The notes: generated from the sequence alone by a model not told the origin. A stretch of DNA of 64,000 nt from Seriola aureovittata (GCF_021018895.1 NC_079376.1:17788001-17852000), one strand, 5' to 3'. Shown: positions 28,619 through 43,170, counted from the first letter of the stretch. Program-made: numbers and translations.

Positions 28619-29875
28619 GTATATGTGTGTATTCATGAGTGTGAGCCAGGGAATAAGAAAAAAAGTTCAGTGAGTGAAGACAGAGGCTTGGTGTGAAAAA
28701 GAGCAGGGCCAAAGAAGAAATTACACAGGAGGAAACAGAGTTAGTGACATGGCTAAGCTGTTTGAAAGTTTCTCGGGGCCAGAGGGGACACATTTGCATC
28801 TCATTTTGAGCAGAAGTTAATTATAGCAACAAGAAAATGGAGTTAGAATTTCTGAAATGCACTCGATGTGTTGTGACTAAGCCTCATCCCAGCAGAGACG
28901 AACACGAGACTGCCGTCAGTCTAAAAACACACGCATGCCTCCATTTGTCTATGGTTCACATAACTGTGGTCACGCAGTCAAACTGGACCCATTCAGAAAG
29001 CCACACCAGAACACAACACAGCATCAGAAATGGACGGAGCGTGCCAGAGTGTTCCCAAAAGCTGCTGCCGACTCTCTTGCGAGCCAGTTTTGTTTCAGAG
29101 CAACTGAGTGAAAGTTATTAGTGTTCAGGGACGTGTCACAGCACTCCTACAAATGGAAAACATGAGAGCCTGTGTAACTAGGATGCTCAAATCAGGTCCT
29201 TCTTTAGAAATTCCTCTTGGTCTGAATAGCCATTCAAAGTCATGTCCATGCCACGCTGTATGAGCAGCTGTGGAATAGTCTGCTGCTTGACATAGAGACA
29301 TCAGCTCCGGGGCACAATATCAGCACCGTTCACTGGGGCTAAACAACATTGTTAACAACACAATAGTCCTGAGCTTCTCTCAAAGCCCTTTGTCCTGCTA
29401 CAGAGGGACGCAGCTAAAAGGTTCGTCAACAACACGCTCAGAGAGACTGAGAGGCATGAAAAAGTGAGGCACCGAAAAAGGCAGGGAGAGGGCAGGAAGG
29501 ACCGTTGGGATGCATATTCATACAAAGCAGGTGCTGGCTTTAATTTCACCCGGCCAAATGGTCTGACCCCTAATTAAGATCAATTAAGGCTCCAGCAAGC
29601 TCTCCAGAGCCAAATTAAATCCCTTTATATCCAAAATCTGGGCAGCTAACTCACTCATGCAGCCTATTTTCCATTCATGTCTTCAACTGCTGAACTAATC
29701 CTGAACCTGGAGGGTGAAGCTGAAGGTCACATTGCACTACATCATGATAATGACCTAATTAGGCAAAATACTGACGTCACATTGTGCGTGCGTGTGCCTT
29801 ACTCAGGAAAATCCAAATGCAGCACAGGAAAAGACATAAATCAACAGAATTCACATGGAGGAACTTGGGAGTGCA

Positions 29876-29885
29876 AGTGTGTGTG

Positions 29886-29920
<35 letters not shown>
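29876..29920. repeat. (TG)n microsatellite
   Basis: Two TG blocks separated by a single TT. Confidence 0.95.
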
Positions 29921-29921
<1 letters not shown>

Positions 29922-30124
29922 TGGTGACACAAGTTTCAGAGAGTTTATCAGCACAGCTTTGATTTGGGATAATGCTCTCAAACACCAGGAATCCCCTACT
30001 GATACTGAGGCCAAGATGGCCCCTAATGGCCTTGTTGACACTGTGCTCAATAACTGCAGTTGGACAAAATCCACATCCCTTACACAAATCCTCTCTTCCA
30101 TTTCATGAACAGTTAAACCAACAC

Positions 30125-30263
30125 TGGGGAGCCCCGGTAGCTCACCTGGTAGATCCAGGAAAAGTCCGTCTCGGGCCCTTTGCTGCATGTCATTCCCACT
30201 CTCTCTCTCGCCCCTGACTTCCCTGTCATATAACAACTTGTATAATGGCCAACAGGAAAAGTA
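30125..30263 (+). mobile_element. tRNA-derived SINE fragment, internally deleted
   Basis: The head GGTAGCTCACCTGGTAGA is a tRNA-like A-box region. It is followed almost at once by the typical SINE body of fish, GGGCCCTTTGCTGCATGTC then CATTCCCACTCTCTCTCTC and CTTCCCTGTCATATAACA. The expected B-box region (GGTTCGA-type) between them is absent or deleted. Confidence 0.75.
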
Positions 30264-31429
30264 TAGGTCTGAAAAAGTCGCACTGGCATCTGGGAACGTG
30301 TAAAGAGCAATTTCACTATTTTTTGACATTTTTTAAAAGGAATAGATTAAGAATGAAAATAAAGATTAGTTGCAGCCATATTGTGCAGTGAGAGCAATAA
30401 CTCTAGATGTATCCAGCAAACTGGCTCAAGCATCCCAGATGGATGCATTGCATTTACAGTATGTGTTAAACTGAAAGAGGAAGGCACCTTAACTTTCTAT
30501 GCAAAACAGGATTTTTATCTAAAACATATAAATTATGTCACATATAATCTCAGACAGATTACTTGCAATAATCCGTCTCTGATGAATAACTCACACTGGT
30601 CTGGTGATGCTCATGGGACCGGGCTGACAAATGGGGTGGAGGGGTGTGAGTGGGGAGCCGGAGGGAGAAATATGAGTTTTCAGTCAGCATGCTAATATTT
30701 CTCGACTCCCTCCTAAACAGCATGATAGAGCCACTCTCATGGCTGGAGGCCGTTTGTGGTTTGATGCCATTGATTATCCTGTTCGCTGGGGACTGCAGTC
30801 TGCGGCAATTTGTGAGCGAAACGTCCGCTGGGAGGAAATAAATTGATCTTAATTGCTCATTGGAGCAGGGATTAGTACACTGCCTTATCCAGGAACAGTG
30901 ATTTCAAATATCTACAGTCTGGGAATACATTAGAAATTATAACTTGGAGGGTCGGAGCAATTCGGGTTATAGACTGATGGAATTTACTTCAACTGGGAGG
31001 CTTTAAGTCAGGGTGAAAGGTCAAGTCTTTTGTTAGCTGTTTCTACCACCCTCAATCCCACTCCACTTCCAAATATATTCTTCATCTGAACATCTTTGCA
31101 TCTAAAAAAATAAAGACTGAGGTCATATAAACTCCCCATATTACTTTACTTTACAGACTACACACTGAAAGAAGTACAAATATAATAAATGTGTCTCTAA
31201 TGTTCTGTGACATTCAAATCATTCAAAGGTTATCACTCCCACTATCTATCTTCCATCCCTACTCTTCTGCCTCATCATCCATCTGTCCCATTCAGTGAAA
31301 TCTCTATTTTCTGCCAGCCTCCCCTTCTGTCAGCTCAGTTCATTTTCTACAGATTGGAGCTGCTGTCAGCCCACAACAGAGTGTCCGACACCGACTTTAA
31401 ATTAACCAGGATATGTCACCGCACGCAGG

Positions 31430-31431
<2 letters not shown>

Positions 31432-31477
<46 letters not shown>
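31432..31477. repeat. (TG)n microsatellite
   Basis: Uninterrupted TG; a second short block of about nine units is at 31658-31675. Confidence 0.95.
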
Positions 31478-31478
<1 letters not shown>

Positions 31479-33221
31479 GAGTGTGTTTTCGAGAGGACAT
31501 CACCAGAGGGTTTGCTCTCTGCTGGCAGAGGCAGTGTAGAAATCCAAAATCAAGAGATGTGGTGTAAACATGTTCTGATTCTTTGTTTAGAGGAGACACC
31601 GACTCAGAACATCCTCAAGGAGGAGGTGTGTCGGTGTCTGTCTGCTTCTTCCTTTTGTGTGTGTGTGTGTGTGTGCGCACACTTTTATATGTGCATGTTG
31701 TGTGTGGCGGAGGGAGGAACAGGTTAACAGCTCTCATAAAAAGATGGTGAGAGTGTGTGAGATCTAGCAAACAGCTGGACGACTGCAGGTGCAAATCAGC
31801 TTTCCATCAGCTTCTCTGCTAATTAAGCAGCTTAATGGACAGAGGAAGGTTGCGTTGAGGGTTAAATCTGTGAAGGAATAAGACATGCACACACAAACGG
31901 CATGTACTTGACCTTCCAGATCTGCAGTATCTGGTTTCCAGACTGACTGATATTCCCATAATTTAGCTAGATTGATTTTCCAGTGCAATCAACATACTCT
32001 CCAGCACCACCTCAACATCTGTGCACAACATCTCAGCTTTGTTGTTTGATCAGCCTCCTTCTATTATCACATAAGCTTTAAGATCCCCTGTTCTTAAGCT
32101 GCAGAGTTATAGAGAAAATACCTGGGGGTGGTGGTAAAAGAGTGACAGGCGGTGCATGCGAAAAATGTGGAACCACAGTCTGTGGAAGCCACAGGGTCAG
32201 ATAAGAGACCCCGAGGCCGGTGGAAAAACAAACAAAAACCCAGCCCTGCCCAGGAAGACAGGGCAAAGCCCGACAGCTTCCTTGCACAAAGGGGAAGGAG
32301 AGATACCTCATTATCTCCCCGCCGACATGAGATAGGGAAAGAAAAAGTGCCTTTGAGGAGGAGAAAAGGGAAAAGAACAACATCAGTTGTTAACCTTCAG
32401 CAAGGTCAGTTTGAATCTTGAGCATCATCTGTAAAGGTTCACAGTGACTTTGTATATTCTGCACATAAGAGTGCAGACGCCTGCATAATACAGCCGCATT
32501 AAACTCATTCGCAAACTGTATTATCTCCAGAGGAATTGACTGTGGCTGTCTTTTGTGCGCTGCCGGATAATCTGTCACACGCTACGTGGTGTGAGCTTTA
32601 GTGATTAATACAATCAGCCCGAGACTCACTCACTCATTACCATAGCAATAGCCACTGTAGTATACTGTGGCGGGTCATGTGAGACACACTCCAGCCTCCC
32701 TAAGGTGATCCATCAGAGATCATTGACCATTGGAGTACAATATCCATCACGCAGAGCCAGATGCTAGAGGTCACACGCATTCACCAGAGGTTTCAGGGGA
32801 AACAATGAAAGCACTGAGGATTTGGGAGCAGGTAGATGAGTGCATGTACAGTAATTTAAGCCACACATCCAAAACCACAGGCACACACACGCAGCATCAA
32901 TCACTGGACACAGCAGGAAAACAAAATCCTACGGAGGGAGCAGAAATCGATTCATCGGCAATTTGAAAAGGACAAAAGTGAATCTCTCAAAGTGCCCCAG
33001 GTGTAAACTTGCATGATAAAAGCTGCGCCTTTGAATCAAAATGGCATGTGGCTGGTGAATACGGCTCTATCTGGGGCAGTAGGGCAAACAACCAAGCCTG
33101 GCTTCATCCCAACACACACACACACACACATAAACCACACACACACCTGCTAAACTGGCACATACTGCAGCAGGGGAAGGCCAAACAGTCTGCATCCAGA
33201 TGCTCAGTGGGTATATATATG

Positions 33222-33224
<3 letters not shown>

Positions 33225-33309
<85 letters not shown>
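33225..33309. repeat. (TG)n microsatellite, about 40 units
   Basis: Long TG run broken only by one TA near the end. A short CA run lies about 100 bases upstream (33112-33130). Confidence 0.95.
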
Positions 33310-35362
33310 GCTCTTCGCCCCATCCATCACTGCCGCAGACATGCATTAATCCCTCTCTGCATTCTTGAGGAGCTCTGACGCCAGAGTTTGCCCTTGTGGC
33401 CTCCCCCACCCTGGGTGTAGAGCACAACCCACGGCCCCTGAGCTGCATCTTCCCTCTGCAAGAGTAAAACTTTATTTGAAAATTTGTGTGAGCTGATGGA
33501 TCACCAACATGTGATTTCAGCTCGGGGAAAGCCAGAGGACAGGTTGACGCTAATGGATATGGTAATTCAAATGTTATCTCCCTTTGCCAAGGCAAGCATA
33601 TGTTCATGGTAAACTACTGCTCCAACTGGCAATGTCCCTCCTTTTTATGGCCTATTAAGGGCCAAAGAGTGGATCACAGTCAGGCCAAACAGAACATGAA
33701 TCACTCAGCTCGCTCTGATCTAATTCATCAGAGTTATTCTTTTGACCGTGCAGGTTACAGGACCATCTGACTGACAACACAAGTAAGTGACCTGGAAAAC
33801 AAACCAATGAAAATGAAAAGTAGGCAAGAAATACAAAATTAGGCATCGACTGGGTCACAGTAATTGCAGGCGCTTGCTCAGCACTTTCGCTGATGTTTAT
33901 ACACCATGGTCTTGTCTACTAAAGCTATTAAGTGTGACAAAGTGACAGGCCAAAGCCAAGATGACGCTTAAAATCTATTAGAGGTGGTTAGACTAGTCTG
34001 AGCCTGTCTGGTTGGTTTGCTCATGGTGGTCAAGGTTGAGACAGATAACAAAGGAGCTGAGCCATTAAAGGCCATTACCTGTGGCAAATTACTGTCTGCT
34101 TTAAAGCCTGTCTTTTTCTACATAACCAAGACTGAAAGATTGCTTCTGTTAAGTGCTCAGGATGGATGTTACCTGGTGAGAACTAGCTTGCTGACATCCA
34201 ACATGGCAGCTCAGTCAATATGGTGCAAAAATGTCCCTTTCAGCGTGAGATAAGTCAGAGCCAATCGACTTGCTCTTCATGTGGCAAACTTCTCTTAATA
34301 CGCCAGCACTGATCAGATTTATTCCGCCTTGTTTCAAAACCCTGACACTTAAAGAAATGCCTGAAACAAGTGAAACTGAACTACAAACAAGCAGGATAAT
34401 CCCTCTCTGCCAGAATGGAGGATTAACTTGTTTAAAACAAATTTCAGGACTGCATTGCTTATTAGGGCTGACATTTTTTTTTCACAGCTGCGAATCCAGA
34501 CCACATCACAAATGCATTAGACAGCGGAGGGAGGAATGCAATTTTCTTTCTGTTTAAACTGAAAATTAATGTGATGATTCACCGGAGAGGCTTTAGTATT
34601 CTCATCACGCTGTTGAGCCCCTGTGAGACTAGCATACATCCTCGTGTCTGGCTGAGCCGGAGAGGAGCCGGGCGGCCGGCTGTAGATGGTAGGATAAAGC
34701 GGTGGAGTTGTCAGCATCAGGTTGTGGACCTACATCAGAGCCCTGTAAACACAGGACGACAGTCTGGACGGCTAAATAAACCATCCATCAGGTGAAATCA
34801 ACGCTGTTTATATACGTCTCGCTGGATCACGAGTCTAAATGTATGCATGTTTATGCATACGCAGCTTATAAATGCCCTTAAACACTCATGTAGCGTCTAA
34901 TAAGGACGTATCCGACTTACAGTACAGCTTTAGTAAACATAGTTCTGAGCTCACAGGCAGAGAAAGCTCATGTAAATCTTCTCTTAAAGCAACCGTCCTC
35001 TGACGTAAACCTTCTCACAGCTACTGGCTATCTACAGATGAGGGGAGAGCAACTAAAAGTCTCTGCTGAGCTGGCCGTTGATCAAAGGTGTGTAAATTCC
35101 CAAAGCAATAAACAGGTTATGAAATAAAACCAGCTTAGTGCAATCTCACTTTTACAGCAAAGCAGAAACATTATTGCTCCTGTTATCATTAACCAAAACA
35201 ATTTGTTCTATTGCAGCTTCAAGCCCAGCTGGCCATGATATACAGTATCTGTAACCATGTACTGTCCACAGCACAGATAACAGGAGGGAAATCTGAGCTA
35301 GATTGTCTGCTCAGCAGCCTGAGAGCACTGTTGATGGGTGAGACAGCTGGTGAGGAGCCAGG

Positions 35363-35366
<4 letters not shown>

Positions 35367-35415
<49 letters not shown>
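35367..35415. repeat. (CA)n microsatellite
   Basis: About 24 uninterrupted units. Confidence 0.95.
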
Positions 35416-35417
<2 letters not shown>

Positions 35418-35801
35418 CATCCTTTAGAGCCACCAGTCTTGGGTGCCTGAGGTATCTGCAAACAATGTATAGGCCATTCTTTGTATGCAAAGAATTGTGC
35501 ACACAGTCAAGCCACATTTTTCACTTGTATACATCTAAGTGTAATTTGATTAAAGCTCATCCTCTTCATACATTAGGCCACAGATTTGGAAGCGTCTTGA
35601 CAGACTTAATTTGATTACAACAGCCAATAAACAGCCACACCTGGGTGAATAAAAACTTCAAGTGACCATTAGCCTTAAGCTATGACGAGCAGAGAAGTTT
35701 CGCTTTTGTTTAGAGTGTGAGAAAAATACGACCAGACCGGACCCGCCCCGCAGAAAAGAGCTCAACGCTCACAAACAACATCTTTTAACACCTGGTGAGA
35801 G

Positions 35802-35804
<3 letters not shown>

Positions 35805-35877
<73 letters not shown>
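35805..35877. repeat. (TG)n microsatellite
   Basis: About 34 units. With the CA run 400 bases upstream it forms an inverted CA/TG pair. Confidence 0.95.
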
Positions 35878-35879
<2 letters not shown>

Positions 35880-38800
35880 CACAACTTTGTAAATCTTCTT
35901 GCCTCTTTTCCAACAGATCCGTGGTCAGTACACAACCCGTGACCTAGTTTCTGTACCCAAAACTGTGTCATGGGTTAACATGTTATTAATTGAAATTCAT
36001 ACAATTCGTGTGAAACCTGTTTTAGGAAATCTGCATGTGAGAGTGCGCATTTAAGTGTGTACCACTGAGGTTTGTGCATTTATCTCCGAGTCATTTTCAT
36101 TTCAAGTAGAAACAGATTTTCACTCTTTAACGTTGTGGCGGGAATTCTATAAAGCTCAGTCTAAAGGAGCCCAAATGACAGAGGCCCGATTAGATTTCAC
36201 CGTTGAATTATCACAAGAAATTAGCTGGGAGCCGTTATCGACCTATAATCCAGAACAGGTGCTCGACAAAGCACTCAAGAAGCAGTGTGCTTTGAGTGGG
36301 AAAGTTAAATAAACGCAACAACAAAGACTGACCTGTGCATGCTGCAGGAAAAACACCTAAACCAGTTTCTCGAGTCATGCGGATGCAGAGGCACGTGAGA
36401 TAATTGGATTGCTGCAGAGAAGTCACAGAGAAATCTTTGCAAAACAAACTCCTTTGTCCTGCGCCTCAAAGCCTTCTCACTAAGGAATGTGGTTCATAAA
36501 GGCCGATAACGTAGGAACAAGCCAATGCGGGCATCTAATGGCACCTCATCTGAGCGCATGGCACGACTCGGCTAAGCGCTAGCAGCTGTGCCACATGTGC
36601 ACGGCTTTTATCGACATGATTAAATTAAGACCCCTGCCAAACTCATTATTATCCCATCCATACAGGGAGGCTCAAGAATGTCAATGAGGACCACGCTCAT
36701 TATGTAGTCGTCATGCACAGTGCCCTGAAAAAAACAAGTACTTTCACACAATTACAGACAGTAAATCAACAGTATATTCCAGCAGACAGGCTTTCTTTTG
36801 TGACTCTGAAAAATTATAGACCAGTCTTTAATTTCTATCCTGTAAAATAAATTCCTCAACCAATTGAATTACTGCTCACAAGCAGACGTGACAGCCCGCT
36901 GATGTCCCATAGGACGGGCTGGAGGAATCGACAGGCAGATGCTCCGACCAGCAGAGGTCACGGAAGGTCAAGCTGTTCCATTATGAGAGGACAAGGGTGG
37001 TATTTATTCACTGCCGTCTCCTCCTAAGCAGGGGTGGGCTTAGAAAGAATGGAGATGGATACTTAACCCTGGAGGCAAACGGCTCACTACAAACCATCCA
37101 CTGTCTCTCTCATTACTGGTGGAGATACGGAGAGAGGAAGGTATAAAAAAAAAAATAATAATTTTTTTTAATAAAGACAGAAATTCATAGATTATGCAAC
37201 TCCTCAATAATCAAGAGAAAATACTGCCACCCAGGCTGGATAAAGACAGAAAAGAATAATACACACTGCCAAGACTCATGCACTGCAATCCACTTTAAAC
37301 AGCAATAATGACCACAGAGGCATATAGCGGTTTAAACAAACTAACCTGATCTGACTTGTCTGCAGAGTCTGTGGGACTGTTTTGTCTAAGATTACATCAA
37401 AGCGGCTCAGATGTTCCTCTGCACACAGCTTATAGAAGATGACTGTGAATTTTTCTTCAACATTTTTCACACTATGTATGAATGTATCTTGGCCTTGGAC
37501 TCCCGTGGCTAGCCAGAGCCATTTTGCAGGGCTTGCCAAAAATCCCGGTCATTAAGTGTGATGATATAGATGCTGGTAAAAGATCGGAAAGAATGAATGC
37601 AGTCTTCTAGCTTGTTAAAATACTTGTTGGCTTAGAAAAAAAAAAGCCTGTGGCACTGTATGATAGCATGATTAGCAAAAGCAGCGGGCATGTCTGGGAC
37701 CAACCATGAACACTTAGACAATCCCCCTTACACACACACACACAAACAAACACATCATCCTTGTTTCAGAAAAGCGGCTCACTGACTAATGGCATACTTT
37801 CCCTGGGCCACACTTAAGGTCCAATTGTGAATGTCTATGAAAAATATAAGGTTGAAATGCATTAATTTCCACTTCTTAATTCAAAATCTCATCAGCTAGA
37901 GGACACATGTACACATGAATCACCGAGTGAAAGGAAAAAAATACAGAGTGAAATGATACATGAGGCTAATAATACAGCATGACTGTGTAAGTACAGCTCA
38001 GCCCAGCTCCTTTCACTGTCACAATCATCTTAGCTGTCAGGAAACCCCAGTTCCTGGTGTTTCTCAACTTTGTTATTATTAGTTTAAGCTGGGGCCTGCC
38101 AGTACGAACCTATGCACTGTATAATATCGTTATTAGAGTAAGAAATAAGGCAACCGCAAGTTTCCAGTGAGGCCGATTTCTCCACGCGAGCAGACCGCAG
38201 GGCTTGCCGCTGGAGACAAAACCGCTCGCGCGCGCACACACAAAATTACTACTGAGGAGCAGGACAAGCGCCTAAAGAGACAAGAATGGTTTTCAAAATA
38301 GCTTCAAGAAAGTATCACAGTCATTAAAGTCGTTCTTTTACAGTTAGAGTCTCTGCCAGGCAGAAACAGACATGTGGACTGAGAGAATTGGCAAGAACCA
38401 ATGAAAACTGTTGTGCTGTAGCCAAGCCTCAGCATGGACACCTGAGGCAAAAAAACAAGTGAAATTAAGCTTTCTAGCTGTTGTTTGTATTGACGCACAA
38501 TATGGATTACAATAATACAGACACTGAAATGCATCCAGTGTATGTCCATGGGTTTGAGTGACACAACATCCACCGATTAGTCACCAGTGAGGGCGTGCTC
38601 CTTGGATCACTAACCTCATAAAACTGAATAAATGATTTCACCCTCCAAAGGGGAAATGATTTATAATGAATGACTTCACCGCTGTACGCATTCACTTTAC
38701 ACCAGATCCTGTAACATGCGAGGCGAATATCAATGAGCATTTAAAAGGGCGGTTGCTGGATGCAGAAAAATGCAACATTTCTGAAAGAGGGTTTTTTCTT

Positions 38801-39449
38801 TGATATGCTGGCAGAGGGATTCCTAGCATGAGAGCAGATGAGTTAGAGATCACAACCTTGACTGTGTGAAAGCCAACAGGCGGCTCGCTCACACACGGCT
38901 ACTCCATCAACATGGATGATGAGAGAGTTACGCCGTGTAACACAGACTTGTTATTATTCAGCTAGAAAGAATGCAAGCAGAGGAGCTGCTACACAACATG
39001 TGCGCCGCAGCGGACCCCGCATACTTCAGCAGGATATGCACGTCCCTTGTAGTTGTGAGTCAGTTGTTCCCGTTTCACCACGGAGAGACAGTCTAAACTG
39101 CAGACACTGCGCTCTCACACATCACCCACATCCAGAGGGATCCATCTGGAAATGCCAACAATGGTCCAGTTGAGTGGGTCAAACCACTGGGGAGGCTTGA
39201 GGGGTTGAGTGAGATGATCCGTACTAGCTGCTGTCCTCGCTATGGCATAAAGTCTCATGACTAGGTCAAAGGGAAGGGTGGGGTCACAGTGCAGCAAAGC
39301 TCAGGAAGCCCTAACGCCAAGTCATGACCATCTGAAGGCTGCTTTCAATTTTTTTTAATTCAAAGTATCTTTTGAATACTGTTCTATTGTATGTGCCATA
39401 GACTATGGTTAAAGAAACTAAGGAAACTATGGTTATGATATTTACCTTT

Positions 39450-39618
39450 TTAAAGGAATAGTTAACATTATGGGAAATTCGCTTATTCGCTTTCGTGCCA
39501 AGAGTAAGATGAGAAGATCGATAACGCTCTGGTGTCTGTCTAATATTAAGCTGGAGGAGATTGTTCGCTTTGCATAAAGAAAGCAAATGAGCGTATTTCC
39601 TAAAATATCAAACCATTC
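39450..39618. mobile_element. Truncated copy of the same foldback element
   Basis: The left part reads AAGGAATAGTTAACATTATG and GCTTATTCGCTTTCGTGCC. The reverse complement of the right end reads GGTTTGATATTTTAGGAAAT and ACGCTCATTTGCTTTCTTT, the same terminal sequence. Almost all the central part found in the 6868-7366 copy is missing, leaving two short arms face to face. Confidence 0.75.
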
Positions 39619-42600
39619 TCAAACTCATATCATGCAGCTTAGACGTTCCATATGTGAGAACCTTTCCTGGACAGAGGAACCAGGAGCAGATCAATCGCAG
39701 TCTATTAACCAAGCAGTTCACTTTCTTGGCTCCAGCACCTTTAATAACATTAGGATCGAGCTGCAAACAATTTACGAGTCAGCTTCTCCAATGACAGTTG
39801 AATGTCAAATACCATGAATAGCCTCTGATATCCCTTGTACACAGAGCACACACGTGTCTGCTGTGTTTACAGCAGCGTGGTGAACTGGTTGGCCTCCATC
39901 TCCTCCTTAATATCACACCACAAGGTTCACAGATTCAGTGTCATTCTGTGGAGCCTCTGTGAGAGGCGAGTTTTTTTATAATTCACTGACATGGCTTTGA
40001 ACCCACGTTGGCTAAACTGCTAAAACTTTTAAAAAGCAGCATTTATGAGAGCCTGGTGGTATATGCCGTGACACCGTTTGGGGAAGGAGATGTATTAATA
40101 TTGCAGGACTGTCTCAGGTTGCAACAAGCTGAGCAGCGACCTGCACTCTGCGTAATCTGCTTGACTTGGCAGCAACCCATGGAGGAACCTGCTAGCGGTA
40201 ATACTGACCTTCTTGACTTTGTATAAATACAGTACTCGTATACAGTACTTGTGTGTTTGTTGTTGGTGATGTTATTCGATAAGAGTGATTCGTTTGGCTT
40301 GTTTCAAAGTAAAAATAATGCCAGGACAGGGAAGCAACCGTGTGCCACACAATTTCACCTGCAGGTACACGGGTTGAGAAACTTTTTTCTGCTTAGCCGC
40401 AAATATTTCTCCTCTAAACAACAGGGTAAAAAAGTCTAGACCGTTCTTTGCACCTGCTTTTGCACCTGCGTCCGTCAACTGTGAAAACCACCCAAGCTAT
40501 GGACTGTGCAGCCAGGGCGGCATGGGGAGCTCGCCAGGCCGTGTGAGCTTGTTGGTCCCCCTGTGCCAAAGAGGGTGAACCCTGGGTTAAAAAGCTCTTA
40601 TATAACAGCCGAGCAGAGATGATCTTGGCGCTAGCAGAGCAGAGAAAAGTGGAACTGAAAGTTTCTGGAAGATGAGGGAAACCCAAGTTGACGGTAGTGA
40701 GTAATGGAGAAAGGCTAGTAAATCTTTGGGCATCCAGAGGGTACCGTAAAACTAAGCAAGCCCACACACAGGTTCTGCTACTGCGGCCTGGCCCGACACG
40801 CCGCTTGACTTCCCTTACCACTGGGGATGTTATGCATGTTTTACACCATATTCCTGCCATTTCAGAGGCATTGACTGCAAAAACTGATGAAACTGATAAA
40901 ATGTTCCTACAACTACTGTTTCTTTGCTCTTATCTTAATGTGCTTTACAGTAAGTTCCTTCTCTCACATATCCTTTTCCTTCGCACAGCCCGTCAGCCAA
41001 ATAAGCCTTGACGATGATATCACCCCAGGAAACAGGTTATTTGGATACATTTACCTCTTTGGAGAAAGGGATTTTCAAGAAAGGTTTAATTGAGCATGTT
41101 CACTGAGTGGATGCCAGGATTGTCGTTGACCTAAAGCAATCAGGACCCTGTCTCTGTTGACGCTGGCCGGACGCCAAATGACTGAACCAACATGACAAAG
41201 GCCTGGAGACTGAGAAGTGGAGAAAAGAGCTTATCTTGCTCGGAGATCAAACCACCGACTGCTAAAGCAGGGAGGGGGCTGGACAGGGAGAGGAGTGCTA
41301 ATGAGCCTGAAAATGTTCCTCAACATAACACGAATACAACGGCTGCCAAAGACCCTCCAAAGCACCTCACGTCTGTCACAAAGCCCAGGAAAGTGTGCAG
41401 ATAAGGTGACATCATGTCCCATGCAATTCAGTTGAGCAAGTTACTAAGCAAGCGAAAGAAGGGAAACAACATCAATATCTAGGGAGACTGAAGAGTTATA
41501 GCAAGTGTGTGTTGTGATGGCTGATATATGGCTGCGAAAGATAAGACTATGATGAATGGACTGTTAGATACAGTTGGGTCCATGTGTGGTCACTGATGGA
41601 TTTATGTACGTCTCAAAACTCTTTCCCATCTGCTATTTATAACTTTGCAGAACTAAGATTTATCACTTACTCAGGAGAACATATTGTGATGAGACACTAA
41701 TCAGGCTGTGGTGATGGAGGGATTTGTAATCTAATTTAACTATAAAAAAATTATTTAACATTTGATTCTGAATATGTTGACACAAAAAAAATAAAAAATA
41801 AGAGGAGGCTGGGCTTCCTAGATTTCATCCAAAACAAAAGGACAGCCAATCTCCACCCACTGATGAGCAGGTGGGATGTGTTGGAGTAAATGTGTACCCA
41901 GAATTTGCTTCATCCATCACGGAGGACAATGTGAGACACATGGCGCCAATTGAACATCCCAGCACCGAGCACTTTGGCCTGTAGCACCAGCTGTGTTTGC
42001 CTTCCCAATAGGACAAGGATAGTAAGTGAGACCTTATGGCTACTGGACCGAGGTAGGGCAGATCAATCACAATTTCTATTGTTATCAGGATTGACTGGTA
42101 AGCAGGCGTAGAGCCAACAGAGGAAGGGGGTAGAATGGGGCGTTTCCATACAAACAGGGCCGTTGATTCCCCGAAGAATGCGGCAACATGTGTTGTCGTT
42201 TGAAGTAGCTATCAGAAACAAAATATATCAGTCTTTGTTGCACACAGACATGATGCAACTCGACTGTTTCCAGCTTGAATTCATAATCAAAGGCTCCAAC
42301 AGGATTCTACACACAGCATCAACGTGCTGAAATAATGTGCTTTGAGAATATAAGATCACAAACACCCCAGCTGGGTTCTCCATAGCAGGCGTATTGTCAA
42401 GATAGCAAGTCCAATATGTGGATCATTACGCCAGCAAATAGCTTCTGTATCCAGTAACTCCTTGTCCTCCCCGTCTCATTGTTCATACATTTTGATAATC
42501 AAACTACTCCTTGTGCAGCCACGGCTTTTCAATCACTTGGTGGGGTTCAGAGTGCTGAAACAGCACCTTCTCCAGACTGAAATATTGTATGCCGTCTGCT

Positions 42601-43170
42601 ATGCTTATAGGAATTACATGCACTGCTACTCAACTGCTACCATGGGGGCTGTTTGCCTCATGTACACCAATCTTCACATGATTTATATGACCATCAATAA
42701 TAGGATGGTAATGGCGTGTCTTCCAGTTATTTCTTTGGGGTCAATGAAAGTCTGAATCACAAGTGAAGTCGTCTGGCACTGTTTAAGAGCCACCTCATTC
42801 CCTTGTTCGCCTACAGCCCAATCATCTGCTGGCTAACTCTTAATATGATACCTTTGTCTGACACTGTAAAAGCTCCCACCACCATTTAATCTTCATTTTT
42901 GTGTAAACCTTACAGGCCATTTTCTCTAGCAGGTGACCCAGAGGGGGTGCAATTCAATTTAGAGCTACACATTAATCTTCTCAAAGGCTGGTGCGTTGTG
43001 GCTGTTACGAAGAGCGTGAACGGGTGCGTCGATTCAGCTGGATGGCACCACGTCGCCCCTGCTGAGCTGGACAGAAGGTTCCTGTTTGTGCAGCAGAGGA
43101 GGAGATCTTGTGCTGGACCAGATACACAAAGTGCAGCTGACTGAACAAATCCCTCAAACTGGATGGCTGA

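Noticed and set aside
29841..30329. 162-codon minus frame
   Set aside because: It is made from a SINE fragment and a CA repeat (HTHTHT).
33104..33607. 167-codon minus frame
   Set aside because: Its core is the CA repeat translated as HTHTHT; the rest has no domain or splice support.
40414..40860. 148-codon minus frame
   Set aside because: It resembles no family, and plus-strand frames overlap with equal length; treated as chance.
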